64,000 nt of DNA, taken from the NCBI GenBank assembly GCA_025517485.1, contig JAOPKB010000016.1, positions 82,330 through 146,329 of the forward strand. The letters are read 5' to 3'. Within the stretch, counting starts at the first letter, position 1, and the number at the start of each line of letters is the position of its first letter. The notes under the pieces are model-generated. The model made no database searches and was not told where the DNA came from. It was given only the letters and a program-made list of their open reading frames with translations. This document shows, in pieces, positions 9,010 through 17,608 of the stretch. Source of the DNA: Natronoglomus mannanivorans. Lineage in GTDB: Archaea > Halobacteriota > Halobacteria > Halobacteriales > Natrialbaceae. Made by a program: the position numbers and the translations under genes.

Positions 9010-10482
9010 GTGACCGTGATCGCGATCGTCGAAAGCCGCGCCGACCGCGCCTCGACGCACATCTGCGACGCGCTTCGCGACTGTGTCGACTGGGACGAAC
9101 ACGAAGACGAGACACGTCTCGACGCCGACGGCGGCGGCACCTGGTACCGGACCGACGGCTTCGAACTGCGCTCGTTCGACGACATTCACCTCGAGCTCGA
9201 GGCCCCCGTCGACGCCTTCGACTGCGACCCCGACCTGCTGGTTTTCGCCTCCCGCCACGCCGGCGACACCGGCGCACTTCTGACGGGTCACTTCACGGGA
9301 AACTTCGGGCCCGCGGAGTTCGGCGGCGAGGACGAGGCGCTCGCCGAGGCGTGTCCGAACGCCCTCGACGTCCTGCGAGAGGCGTTCGAAGAGTACGCAC
9401 CATCGGAGTACGACGTGGGACTCGAGTGTACCCACCACGGCCCGACCGACGTCGGCTGTCCGTCGCTGTTCGCCGAACTCGGCAGTAGCGACGAGCAGTG
9501 GGACGACCCCGCGGGTGCCGAGGCCGTCGCGCGAGCGATCCTCGCCTTGCGAGGCACCGAGCCCCACCGGGAGACACAGCTCGTCGGCTTCGGCGGCAAT
9601 CACTACGTCCCACGGTTCGAACGAATCGTCCGCGAGACGCCGTGGGCCGTCGGCCACGTCGGTGCCGACTGGGCGCTCGAGGCGATGGGTGAACCTGACT
9701 CCGACTCCGACCCCGACCCCGACCCCGACTCCGACTCCGAAACCGAGGCTCATCGAGACGTAATCGACCGGGCGTTCACGGCGAGCGAGGCCGACATCGC
9801 AGTCGTCGACGACGACCGACCGGCACTCGAGGCCGTCATCGAGGACCTCGGCTATCGAGTTGTGAGCGAGACGTGGGTGCGAGCAGTGGGCGACCGGCCG
9901 CTCGAGGCCGTCGACCGCGTCGAGTCCCAACTGGGTGAGGTCGACGACGGCGTTCGGTTCGGAGACCGACGCGAGGCGTCGTTCGCTCTCGTCGAGTTGC
10001 CCGAAGAGCTGATCGGGACCGCCGAAGGGATCGATCCCGACCGCGTTCGGGGGGTCCTCGAGACCCACGCGATCGCGTTCGAGACGACGAACGGCGGGAG
10101 TCGAATCGGGGCGCGTGCGGCAGTGCCGACAGGTACGGGATCCGAGGGCGAAGCGGAGGACGGGGACGGAGGCCACAACGCGGAGTCGCTGGCCGCGATC
10201 GACGACCTCGCCGCAGCACTCGCTGACGTCCTCCGCGAGAAGTACGACGACGTCCGTCTCGAGACCCCGACGTCGGCGTCCGAAACCGACGCGATCGTCG
10301 CGCGAGAGGTCGCCTTCGATCCCCAACTCGCAGCGGAACTGGGTGTCCCGGAGGGACCGAAGTTCGGCGCGCTGGCCGACGGCGAGTCCGTCACCGTCGA
10401 CGGGGAAACTATCAGTCCCGACGACGTTCGGACCGAGCGTCGACACCGCTTTTCACTTCCGCGACGACTCGAGGGGGAGTAA
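9010..10482 (+). CDS. dtdA: D-aminoacyl-tRNA deacylase (archaeal DtdA type)
   Basis: Zinc-dependent hydrolase that removes D-amino acids mischarged on tRNA, the archaeal/plant (GEK1) type. It has 490 residues with a GTG start at 9010, right where the typical VIAIVESRAD N-terminus begins. Family segments visible include FASRHAGDTGALLTGHFTGNFG-type sequence near residue 80 (Ser-Arg-His and His for metal binding), LECTHHGP, and FGGNHYVPRF. A tract of Asp-Ser and Asp-Pro repeats (about residues 230-246, bases 9697-9749) interrupts the protein. The C-terminal part of about 180 residues is also a haloarchaeal extension. ftsZ1 follows 136 bases downstream on the same strand. Confidence 0.93.
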   Translation: MTVIAIVESRADRASTHICDALRDCVDWDEHEDETRLDADGGGTWYRTDGFELRSFDDIHLELEAPVDAFDCDPDLLVFASRHAGDTGALLTGHFTGNFGPAEFGGEDEALAEACPNALDVLREAFEEYAPSEYDVGLECTHHGPTDVGCPSLFAELGSSDEQWDDPAGAEAVARAILALRGTEPHRETQLVGFGGNHYVPRFERIVRETPWAVGHVGADWALEAMGEPDSDSDPDPDPDSDSETEAHRDVIDRAFTASEADIAVVDDDRPALEAVIEDLGYRVVSETWVRAVGDRPLEAVDRVESQLGEVDDGVRFGDRREASFALVELPEELIGTAEGIDPDRVRGVLETHAIAFETTNGGSRIGARAAVPTGTGSEGEAEDGDGGHNAESLAAIDDLAAALADVLREKYDDVRLETPTSASETDAIVAREVAFDPQLAAELGVPEGPKFGALADGESVTVDGETISPDDVRTERRHRFSLPRRLEGE

Positions 10483-10618
10483 GCAGTCCATACCCTGTAC
10501 TCGCTCGTGGTTTTCGATCGATTGGATAAATCAGTCAAGAGTGTATTAACCTGTCAGACACTCGTCTGACGTTCGGGGGGAAAGATAATTACGCTCCGTA
10601 TTATAGAAGGGGGCAAGA

Positions 10619-11797
10619 ATGGACTCGATTGTCGAGAATGCCATCGACGAAGCCGAAGATGGGGGCGAAGACGGGGTCCCCGAGCCGGCCGACTCGCAGG
10701 GCCACGAACAAGGACAGGATCAGGATCAGGGTCAGGGACAGGAGTCGAACCCCTCGGGAACCATGACGGACGACGAATTAGCGGACGTCCTTCAGGACCT
10801 CCAGACCGACATCACGGTCGTCGGCTGCGGTGGTGCCGGCGGGAACACCGTCAATCGAATGGACGAGGAGGGAATCCACGGCGCCAAACTCGTCGCGGCC
10901 AACACCGACGTCCAGCACCTCGTGGAGATCGACGCCGACACCAAGATCCTCATGGGCGAGCAGAAAACCGGCGGTCGCGGCGCCGGCTCGCTCCCCCAGG
11001 TCGGCGAGGAAGCCGCCCTCGAGAGTCAACAGGACATCTACGACGCCATCGACGGCTCGGACATGGTCTTCGTCACTGCGGGACTGGGTGGCGGGACCGG
11101 AACCGGTTCCGCTCCCGTCGTCGCGAAAGCCGCCCGCGAGTCGGGCGCGCTGACGATCTCGATCGTCACGACACCCTTCACCGCGGAGGGTGAGGTCCGG
11201 CGGACCAACGCCGAAGCCGGTCTCGAGCGTCTGCGAGACGTCAGCGACACGGTGATCGTCGTCCCCAACGACCGCCTGCTCGACTCCGTCGGCAAACTCC
11301 CCGTCCGCCAGGCGTTCAAGGTGAGCGACGAAGTCCTGATGCGCTCGGTCAAAGGCATCACGGAACTCATTACGAAACCCGGCCTCGTCAACCTCGACTT
11401 CGCCGACGTTCGCACCGTCATGGAACGTGGTGGCGTCGCGATGATCGGCCTCGGCGAAGCCGACTCGGAGGCGAAAGCCGAAGACTCCGTCAAGACCGCC
11501 CTGCGCTCGCCGCTTCTGGACGTCGACATCTCCGGTGCGAACTCCGCGCTCGTCAACGTCACCGGTGGCAACGATATGTCCATCGAAGAAGCCGAAGGTG
11601 TCGTCGAGGAGATTTACGACCGGATCGACCCCGACGCCCGCATCATCTGGGGGACCTCGATCGACGAGTCCCTCGAGGGCAGCATGCGCACGATGATCGT
11701 CGTTACCGGCGTCGAGTCCCCGCAGATCTACGGTCGGCCGGAAGAAGAGGCCGAAGCGGTCCAGCCCGCCGGCGACGATATCGACTTCGTCGACTGA
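10619..11797 (+). CDS. ftsZ1: Cell-division GTPase FtsZ1
   Basis: Tubulin-like GTPase that assembles the cytokinetic ring; 392 residues. GTP-binding parts are visible: VVGCGGAGGNTVNRM, the signature GGGTGTGSAPV, NDRLLDSV and the T7-loop region NLDFADV. The match to the FtsZ1 branch rather than FtsZ2 rests on ELITKPGLVNLDFADV and RSPLLDVDISGA, which resemble Methanocaldococcus FtsZ1, and on the MDSIV start typical of haloarchaeal FtsZ1. Residues about 28-42 are a Gln-Gly-Asp repeat in the variable N-terminal tail. A GGGGG stretch 8 bases before the ATG may serve as ribosome binding site. A hairpin terminator follows the stop. Confidence 0.95.
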   Translation: MDSIVENAIDEAEDGGEDGVPEPADSQGHEQGQDQDQGQGQESNPSGTMTDDELADVLQDLQTDITVVGCGGAGGNTVNRMDEEGIHGAKLVAANTDVQHLVEIDADTKILMGEQKTGGRGAGSLPQVGEEAALESQQDIYDAIDGSDMVFVTAGLGGGTGTGSAPVVAKAARESGALTISIVTTPFTAEGEVRRTNAEAGLERLRDVSDTVIVVPNDRLLDSVGKLPVRQAFKVSDEVLMRSVKGITELITKPGLVNLDFADVRTVMERGGVAMIGLGEADSEAKAEDSVKTALRSPLLDVDISGANSALVNVTGGNDMSIEEAEGVVEEIYDRIDPDARIIWGTSIDESLEGSMRTMIVVTGVESPQIYGRPEEEAEAVQPAGDDIDFVD

Positions 11798-11809
11798 TTG
11801 TCCGTTCTG

Positions 11810-11855
11810 CCTCGCTGCGACAGCGAGGTCAGCACACGCCTCTCTCGTTTTATTT
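11810..11855 (+). terminator. Terminator after ftsZ1
   Basis: A perfect 8-base inverted repeat (CCTCGCTG, loop CGA, CAGCGAGG; 11810-11828) is followed by a T-rich tract around 11847-11855. It sits 13 bases after the ftsZ1 stop and before a minus-strand gene, a good position for ending the ftsZ1 transcript. Confidence 0.6.
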
Positions 11856-11884
11856 TCACTCCGACGACTGGCACTCTCGGCTGA

Positions 11885-12064
11885 TTATCGGTTCAGGAGG
11901 ATCGTCGTGACAGTGGCGAAGGCACCCGCGATTACTACTGCATAGAGCAGCGCTCGACGTATCGGATCGCCAAAGAGAACGGAAAGCCCGAGGAAGACGA
12001 CGAATACGACCGCGAAGCAAACCCCGAATCGAACGGCCAACCTGTCGGTTGTGTTTTTGAACAC
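11885..12064 (-). CDS. Small two-helix membrane protein
   Basis: A 59-residue protein with a GTG start at 12064. It has two hydrophobic segments: about residues 13-32 (FGVCFAVVFVVFLGLSVLF) and 38-56 (ALLYAVVIAGAFATVTTIL), separated by a short GDPIRR loop. The charged N-terminus (KNTTDR) and the Asn-Arg end are typical of small haloarchaeal membrane proteins. An AT-rich stretch just upstream (12075-12105) gives a plausible promoter. It converges with ftsZ1. The function is unknown and I do not recognise a named family. Confidence 0.55.
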   Translation of the reverse strand: MFKNTTDRLAVRFGVCFAVVFVVFLGLSVLFGDPIRRALLYAVVIAGAFATVTTILLNR

Positions 12065-12242
12065 GGTATGGAACTTTTTCTTCCTAATTGATATTAACAG
12101 TGGATATCTCCCCAAACGATGATTCAGTCCTCGAGAGGATCGGACTCCGATGGGCCTCGAGAGTGTAATCGGTCGGTTGCAGACGGGACGATCACGAGAG
12201 AGACGCCGCTCCGACCGTTCGAAATCCGGAAACGGAACCGCC

Positions 12243-12581
12243 CTAATCGTCGGCCGTGGCTCCGGTGTTGGATCCGGCCTCGCTTTCGATGTCCCCTTCG
12301 ATACTCGGTGGATACTTCCCACGATCGAGTTTGAGGTCCGATTGCGGGCGAGCCATACAGGTCAGCGCGTAGTTTTCGGCCTCCTCTTCGGTCAACCCGC
12401 GTGCGGCGGGCTGGGTGACCTCTCCCTCGAGAATCTCCGCCGAACACGCCAGACACATCCCGACGCGACAGGAGTACTCTTGGGCGATTCCCTCCTCGAG
12501 ACAGCGGCTGAGGATGGTCTGTTTCTCCGAGCACGTGATCGTCTCACCGGTGCCGACGAACTCGACGGTGTACTCTGTCAT
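12243..12581 (-). CDS. Plant-type [2Fe-2S] ferredoxin
   Basis: A 112-residue ferredoxin. The cluster ligands form the classical pattern Cys38-x4-Cys43-x2-Cys46 (YSCRVGMCLACS) and Cys75 (LTCMARP). The protein lacks the long N-terminal acidic domain of the abundant haloarchaeal ferredoxin used with 2-oxoacid oxidoreductases, so it is probably a second, smaller carrier. The start is the ATG at 12581; the frame opens at 12605 but the fold begins with the TEYTVEF strand. The C-terminus is acidic. It diverges from geranylgeranyl reductase, a reduced-flavin enzyme that needs electrons, and that partnership is possible but unproven. Confidence 0.92.
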   Translation of the reverse strand: MTEYTVEFVGTGETITCSEKQTILSRCLEEGIAQEYSCRVGMCLACSAEILEGEVTQPAARGLTEEEAENYALTCMARPQSDLKLDRGKYPPSIEGDIESEAGSNTGATADD

Positions 12582-12732
12582 ACGCTGGGATACGGAAGAC
12601 CCCACTAAAACTCTTTATTACGCTTCTGTCGTACAGATAGCGACGAATTTCTCCGAAACTGAGAGCAGAAAGTTCGCCGACAGCCCGACTCGGTCCATCA
12701 CCGAAACGGTTCTGGCCTCAAGTGAACGACAA

Positions 12733-12746
12733 AACGCACATAAAAC
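12733..12746 (+). promoter_or_regulatory. Likely TATA box for geranylgeranyl reductase
   Basis: An ATAAAA element at 12740-12745, preceded by a purine-rich stretch, lies about 32 bases before the ATG at 12778. This spacing would give a transcript with almost no leader, which is common in haloarchaea. The call rests on position and composition only. Confidence 0.4.
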
Positions 12747-12777
12747 GTTTTCTCGCCTCGGCGAACACACACGGATC

Positions 12778-14181
12778 ATGAGTACAATCGAAGGGGCCGC
12801 CGACGCAGCAGCCGGCGGCACGCAGTCACCGGACGTGGTCGTCGTCGGCGCCGGGACGGCTGGTTGTTACGCCGCCGCGACTATCGCCCGCGAGGGCTAC
12901 GACGTCGTCGTCCTCGAGCGCAAGACCGAGGAAGAAGCGGGGCACATCGCCTGCGGCGACGCCCTGAAGGGCGCGGACGCGTTCCCGGAGTCGATCCCGA
13001 AGTCCCAGATCCAGTCGGCGTTTACGAACACCGACGTCGACCACGGCCGCTTCGAGATCCCCCAAGAGGACACCGTCCTCGAGATTCCGGTACCTGGGGA
13101 GCTCGCGGTCATCGACCGCTGGGAGTACGGTCGGAAGGTCATCCAGGGTGCCGGTAAGGCGGGTGCGGAGTTCCACTACGACACCGTCGTTCAGGACGTC
13201 GTCCAGGAGAACGGCACGGTCACAGGCGTCAAAGCGACGAGACGGGGAACGGCACTCGAGTACGAGGCCGATCTCGTCATCGACGGCGCGGGGTCGCTCT
13301 CCTTGCTGCAGGACAAAGTCGACTTCGGGGGTTCGACGTTCGACACCAACGTCAGCTACTCGCAGTTCTGTTCGGCCTACCGGGAGATCGTCCACGTCGA
13401 CGAACCCGTCGAGTGGTCCGACGCGCTGGTCTTCAAGCCGACCGAGCGCGCGGCGGGCTACCTCTGGTACTTCCCCCGCACCGAGACGGAGATCAACGCC
13501 GGGCTGGGCTTCCAGATGACTGAAGAGCCGATGAAGTTAGTCGAGGACCTCAAACGTGACCTGCGGGATCGTCCCGAGTTCCAGGGCGCTCGTGTCGAGG
13601 ACAAACTCGGAGCCGCGCTCCCAACGCGCCGGCCCTACGACTCCGCCGTCCACCCGGGATTCGTCGCCGTCGGCGACGCCGCCGGCCACGTGAACCCGAC
13701 GACTGGCGGCGGGATCGCCGGCGCAGCGTACGCAGGGAAGTACGCCGGCGAACAAGTGATCGGCGCTCTGGAGGACGGCGACGTCAGCGAAGCGGCCCTC
13801 TGGCGGTACAACGAGCGCGTGATGGACCACTACGGGGCCCGCTACGCCGCACTCGACGTCTACAACATCCTCTCGACTGCCGTCGACGTCGACGACCTCA
13901 TGGGCCTGCTCGCCGCGATGCCCGGCGACAAACTCGCCGAGGCGCTGTATTCGGGCAGCACCGACATCGGCCTGAAGCTCAAACTCGAGGCCCTACTCAA
14001 GAGCCGGGGCTACTGGGGAACGATCTGGAACTTCTACAAGACGAAACGGCGCGCTGACGACATCCTGTCTCACTACGAGAAGTACCCCTCGAGTCCCGAC
14101 GACTTCGCGGCCTGGCAGGCCGAACGCGACGATCTGATGGAGTCGGTCTACGAGACGACGGGTGCGGACTCGAAGTACTAG
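12778..14181 (+). CDS. Geranylgeranyl reductase family flavoprotein
   Basis: A 467-residue FAD enzyme that saturates isoprenoid double bonds; in archaea this makes the saturated chains of membrane lipids, and some paralogues act on menaquinone or dolichol. Visible parts are the FAD-binding VVVGAGTAGCYAAATIAREG near the start, the ACGDALKG stretch, the LWYFPRTETEINAGLG strand region, and the second FAD motif VGDAAGHVNPTTGGGI. The frame is open from 12415, but the ATG at 12778 directly precedes the dinucleotide-binding fold and follows a TATA-like element. Its exact substrate among paralogues cannot be told from sequence. Confidence 0.9.
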   Translation: MSTIEGAADAAAGGTQSPDVVVVGAGTAGCYAAATIAREGYDVVVLERKTEEEAGHIACGDALKGADAFPESIPKSQIQSAFTNTDVDHGRFEIPQEDTVLEIPVPGELAVIDRWEYGRKVIQGAGKAGAEFHYDTVVQDVVQENGTVTGVKATRRGTALEYEADLVIDGAGSLSLLQDKVDFGGSTFDTNVSYSQFCSAYREIVHVDEPVEWSDALVFKPTERAAGYLWYFPRTETEINAGLGFQMTEEPMKLVEDLKRDLRDRPEFQGARVEDKLGAALPTRRPYDSAVHPGFVAVGDAAGHVNPTTGGGIAGAAYAGKYAGEQVIGALEDGDVSEAALWRYNERVMDHYGARYAALDVYNILSTAVDVDDLMGLLAAMPGDKLAEALYSGSTDIGLKLKLEALLKSRGYWGTIWNFYKTKRRADDILSHYEKYPSSPDDFAAWQAERDDLMESVYETTGADSKY

Positions 14182-14213
14182 TCGCCCAGCTTTTACGCTG
14201 CGCGTACGGGTGA

Positions 14214-14460
14214 CCGCCGCATGCGGCGGCCACCAGCGGCTCGGTAAAACCTGGATCAAAAGCACTGGAAGGCGCGGAGCGCCTTCCAAGCTCTCGTTCA
14301 CTTCGTTCACGAGAACACTCCTCCTTCCGTTCCGCTCACTTCGTTCGCTCGGTTCACGGCTTTGCCGTTCGCCTATTCGCGGCGCGTAGCGCCGCGCACT
14401 CCACATCAGTCGTCGGCCCGCTCGCTCAGCCGCCGGCTTCGCTCGCGGCGCAGTATCTCA
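14214..14460. repeat. Cluster of tandem hairpins between convergent genes
   Basis: Within the 531-base gap between the convergent reductase and amidohydrolase genes lie several inverted repeats in a row. A perfect 16-base palindrome is at 14214-14229. A 10-base stem with loop GGA is at 14266-14288. A stem at 14292-14314 encloses repeated TTCAC units. Stem CGGC-TTT-GCCG is near 14357-14367, and an 8-base stem with loop GTA is at 14378-14396. A GC-rich stem follows near 14430-14452. Between them, TTCACTTCGTTC-type units repeat. I see no open gene. This resembles the REP-like hairpin clutter of haloarchaeal intergenic regions and may also end both transcripts. Confidence 0.65.
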
Positions 14461-14712
14461 GACGGCCTGCCCTTCCCCGGGTCACGCGACCCTCGCAGTG
14501 CTCGAGTCACGTTCCCGGCCATGGGCACTCGAGATAGATCCGTTCCGATAGATCGGCGTGTGGTCACCATGTGATCTCACTGTTAATCGAAAGACGAGAC
14601 AGATGCTCGTCAAAGAGACTCGAGCGCTCGCGTGTCCGTTAGACACGTCTTCGGGACCGAAATCGAATTCCCGTCCCCTGCTTCGGCACTCTACACTGCA
14701 CACTCGAGACGG

Positions 14713-15999
14713 TCACTCCTCCTCAAGCCCTAACCGCTCGATCGCTCCCGCGAGCACGTCCACGCCGTGGGAGAGACTCTCCTCGTCGACGTCGAACGTC
14801 GCGGTGTGGTGGCCCCCGGGGTGGTCGGTCCCGATCCCGACGTAACACGCTTGCCCGCCGTTTTGCTGGACCTCGCGCATCAGGAACGTGGCGTCCTCGC
14901 TCCCGCCGAGATCGTCGCGCTCGAGGACGGTGTCGATGCCGTCGACGCCGCTCGCCACGTCGGCGACGACCGCCGCCAGCTCGTCGTCGCTGACCGCGCT
15001 TGGGGCCTGTGCGCCCAGTTCGATCTCGACCTCGCAGTCGTGCATCTCGGCGGCGGTCTCGAGGACGGTTCTTGCCTTCTCGTCCATGTACTCCATGAGT
15101 TCGGTCGTCTCGCCGCGAACCTCGGCGACGATCTTCGCCTCTTCGGCGACGATGTTCGCGGCGGTACCGGCCTCCACGACGCCGACGTTGATCCGGGTGG
15201 CACCCCCGGAGTGGCGCGGAATTCCGTACATGTTCTGGACCGCGGTCGCCATCGCCTGAATCGCGTTGCGTCCCTTTTCGGGATGGCCACCAGCGTGCGA
15301 CGGCTCACCCGTGAACGTCGCCTCGAGGTGTGACACCGCGAGAAAACCCTCGATTCCCGCGACGACCTCGCCGGTCGGGTGATCGAGTCCGATGTGGACC
15401 GCCAGCAGGGAGTCGACGTCCGCGAGATGGTCGCTCTCGGCCATCGCCTTTCCGCCGCCGATGATTTCCTCCGCGGGCTGGAAAAAGCCCTTCAGCGTTC
15501 CCTCGAAGTCGCTGTCGGCGACGGCCTCGAGGACGCCCAGCCCGATGGTCATGTGGGCGTCGTGACCGCAGGCGTGCATCGCACCCTCGTGTTCGGAGCG
15601 AAAGCCCTCGGCGGCCGGGACGTGCTCGGGATCGTCGGATTCCGTGCGGGGGAGGGCGTCGATGTCGACCCGGAGGCCGACCGTCGGTCCCGCGTCTGCG
15701 TCGCCCTGTCTGAGGACGGCAACTGCCCCCGTGTATCCGCCCTCGAGCTTCTCGAGAATCTCCTCGTCGGCGCCGGCGGCGCGGGCCTGCTCGTACCAGG
15801 CCTCGAGTTCCGCGTCGTCGGGGACCGCGAGTCGGTGCTCCCCTGCAATCGCGTCGGGACCGACGTGGAGTTCGTCGAGGTCGACGTCGAGGGACTCGAG
15901 GGCTTCGACGAGGCGTACGGTCGTGTAGAATTCACGCCAGGCCGGTTCGGGGATGCGATGGAAGTCTCGCCGTACGGCACTGAGTTCGTCCGCGTTCAT
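14713..15999 (-). CDS. M20 family amidohydrolase / aminoacylase-like metallopeptidase
   Basis: A 428-residue co-catalytic zinc hydrolase of the M20D type, which removes acyl or amide groups from amino acids and related compounds. Metal-binding motifs are HACGHDAHM (Cys and His ligands) and QPAEEIIGGG with paired glutamates; further ligands sit in AVHIGL and near the C-terminal TDHPGGHHTATF. The dimerisation domain includes EPSHAGGHPEKGRNAI. The N-terminus RRDFHRIPEPAWREF is the usual HxxPE start. An insertion of about 60 residues after the N-terminal helix makes it closer to the AbgA/aminobenzoyl-glutamate hydrolase type, but the substrate is not determined. Confidence 0.88.
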   Translation of the reverse strand: MNADELSAVRRDFHRIPEPAWREFYTTVRLVEALESLDVDLDELHVGPDAIAGEHRLAVPDDAELEAWYEQARAAGADEEILEKLEGGYTGAVAVLRQGDADAGPTVGLRVDIDALPRTESDDPEHVPAAEGFRSEHEGAMHACGHDAHMTIGLGVLEAVADSDFEGTLKGFFQPAEEIIGGGKAMAESDHLADVDSLLAVHIGLDHPTGEVVAGIEGFLAVSHLEATFTGEPSHAGGHPEKGRNAIQAMATAVQNMYGIPRHSGGATRINVGVVEAGTAANIVAEEAKIVAEVRGETTELMEYMDEKARTVLETAAEMHDCEVEIELGAQAPSAVSDDELAAVVADVASGVDGIDTVLERDDLGGSEDATFLMREVQQNGGQACYVGIGTDHPGGHHTATFDVDEESLSHGVDVLAGAIERLGLEEE

Positions 16000-16096
16000 A
16001 CTGCATCGCTAGTCGAGCGGACTCAAAGATGTACCGAGGGAGACGGGAGCTGGACCGGACCCGACTGGGCTCTCGTTCGAGCCGCCGAGACCTCGC

Positions 16097-16492
16097 TCAG
16101 TTGATCTGCGGACCGACCAGAAATATCGAGACCAGAAAGACCAGTACCGCGAGCACTAACGACGCTTCGACCCACGTGTTGTACTCCGGATCACCGAACA
16201 TCCGGATCCAGTCGTCGAAGACGTCGTACAGCAGGGAGAGGCCGAACAGGACGAACGCGGCGACGGCCATCGCGAGGACGGATCCGATCGGATCACTCTC
16301 CGGTATCTCGACGACGATCGTGAGCAACAGCACGAGGAGGACGAGATAGGAGAGCCCGAGTGTCGTCAAGGAGACGAACTTTCGATAACTACGCTCCATG
16401 GCGTCGACTCGAGGGACGAGCGAAGCGAGGCCATACGCGAGTACTGTAACTACGAACAACGTGAGGACGACCGAGTTGTCGACGTCGACCAT
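16097..16492 (-). CDS. Four-helix membrane protein, unknown function
   Basis: A 131-residue protein with four hydrophobic segments: about residues 7-25 (VVLTLFVVTVLAYGLASL), 42-62, 70-90 and 110-128. The loop between the third and fourth (YDVFDDWIRMFGDPEYNTW) is polar and conserved-looking. The ATG at 16492 is preferred over the one at 16507. No signature names a transporter or enzyme. It precedes, on the same strand, nothing nearer than the M20 gene, 97 bases away. Confidence 0.6.
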   Translation of the reverse strand: MVDVDNSVVLTLFVVTVLAYGLASLVPRVDAMERSYRKFVSLTTLGLSYLVLLVLLLTIVVEIPESDPIGSVLAMAVAAFVLFGLSLLYDVFDDWIRMFGDPEYNTWVEASLVLAVLVFLVSIFLVGPQIN

Positions 16493-16549
16493 ACCGCATC
16501 CTCTCATCAGAAAGACAATAGATCTTCGGAACCGGTCGTCCGATCAGCG

Positions 16550-16888
16550 CTACCTCTGGCCCTGTCCCATTCTGTGAATCTGTTCGACCTCGGCTTCGAT
16601 GTGGACCGAATCTGGGAAGTTTTGTGACGCGATGTTTCGCGCGAGGGAGTCGTGTCCGTGGATCTCGAGTTCGCGGGTGAAGACCGTGTACTCCCACGAG
16701 GAGAACTGTCGGTTGTCGTCCGCGTGCAGTCGCTGGGGTTGGGGAACACTGTGTTTCGTCGGCGGACGGGAGTGAGGGCCTTTCAGCGCCGCACCTTTCC
16801 GCTCGGCGGACGTTTTGATGTCGTCGACGATTCCATCCAGCGCGGCTCTGTCGCCGCTCTGGAGCGTGAGACGGGTGACGAAGGTCAT
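16550..16888 (-). CDS. uS10-like protein (ribosomal protein S10 paralogue)
   Basis: A 112-residue protein that reads like ribosomal protein uS10. It has an N-terminal beta strand and helix, the segment KGPHSRPPTKHSVPQPQ corresponding to the S10 loop that normally reads GPxPLPT, then the WEYTVFTRELEIHGHD strand and a C-terminal VHIEAEVEQ strand. It is not the canonical S10: the loop is longer, and the gene is not beside elongation factor genes. Haloarchaea are known to carry such paralogues, and their role (alternative ribosomal subunit or transcription antitermination partner) is unknown. The start is the ATG at 16888. Confidence 0.75.
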   Translation of the reverse strand: MTFVTRLTLQSGDRAALDGIVDDIKTSAERKGAALKGPHSRPPTKHSVPQPQRLHADDNRQFSSWEYTVFTRELEIHGHDSLARNIASQNFPDSVHIEAEVEQIHRMGQGQR

Positions 16889-16998
16889 AGTGGTAGTATA
16901 CAATCGTGCACGGTCGGCGCGTAAAAACCTGCTGAGATGCATTCAACGGAGACGAACAGTCCGATATTCTCTTAACGGTTCACCCGGTATCTGGTGTA

Positions 16999-17436
16999 AT
17001 GGCAGTCGAAGCTACGAGCGCAGGCGCGATCCTCTTCCGCGACACGCGGGGCCGGCGCGAGTATCTTCTACTCAAGAGCCGCCCTGGCGACTGGGAGTTT
17101 CCAAAGGGCGGTGTCGAAGGTAACGAAGAACTACAGCAGACGGCTATCCGCGAAGTAAAGGAAGAGGCAGGTATCGGACAGTTTAGACTACTCGACGGCT
17201 TTCGCGAGGACTACGACTACGTCTTCGAGGCGAACGGGACGACCATCCACAAGACCGTTCATCTCTTCATCGCGAAATCCTACGAGGCGAGCGCGGAACT
17301 CTCGACCGAACATCGTGACCTCCAATGGCGCGATTACGAACAGGCGGTCAACACCGTCACCCAGGACGGCCCGCGAGAGATCCTCGAACAGGCACACGAG
17401 TACCTCGACAAACTCGAGGAGGAAAACGAGATCTGA
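16999..17436 (+). CDS. Nudix hydrolase, diadenosine tetraphosphatase-like
   Basis: A 145-residue Nudix protein. The Nudix box is complete: it starts at the Gly-Gly of KGGVEGNEE and includes REVKEEAGI, matching Gx5Ex7REUxEExGU. The flanking WEFPKGG and the short size resemble bis(5'-nucleosyl)-tetraphosphatases, which hydrolyse Ap4A-type alarmones or mutated nucleotides. The start is the ATG at 16999, 110 bases from the divergent S10-like gene. The substrate is inferred from the family only. Confidence 0.9.
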   Translation: MAVEATSAGAILFRDTRGRREYLLLKSRPGDWEFPKGGVEGNEELQQTAIREVKEEAGIGQFRLLDGFREDYDYVFEANGTTIHKTVHLFIAKSYEASAELSTEHRDLQWRDYEQAVNTVTQDGPREILEQAHEYLDKLEEENEI

Positions 17437-17608
17437 GTCGGCGACTCAGGTGAGCAGTCGATCCGTTCGGTCCGGAGAGTGTGGTCTCGACTCCGTTCCC
17501 GTCCCTGATCGACGGTCCCGCTAACCGTCACTACTGCTGAGAGTGGCGTCTCTCCGACGGGTCCTCGAGACCGCAGAGAACTTATCTCCGCTTTCCCTAC
17601 CCTCGACA

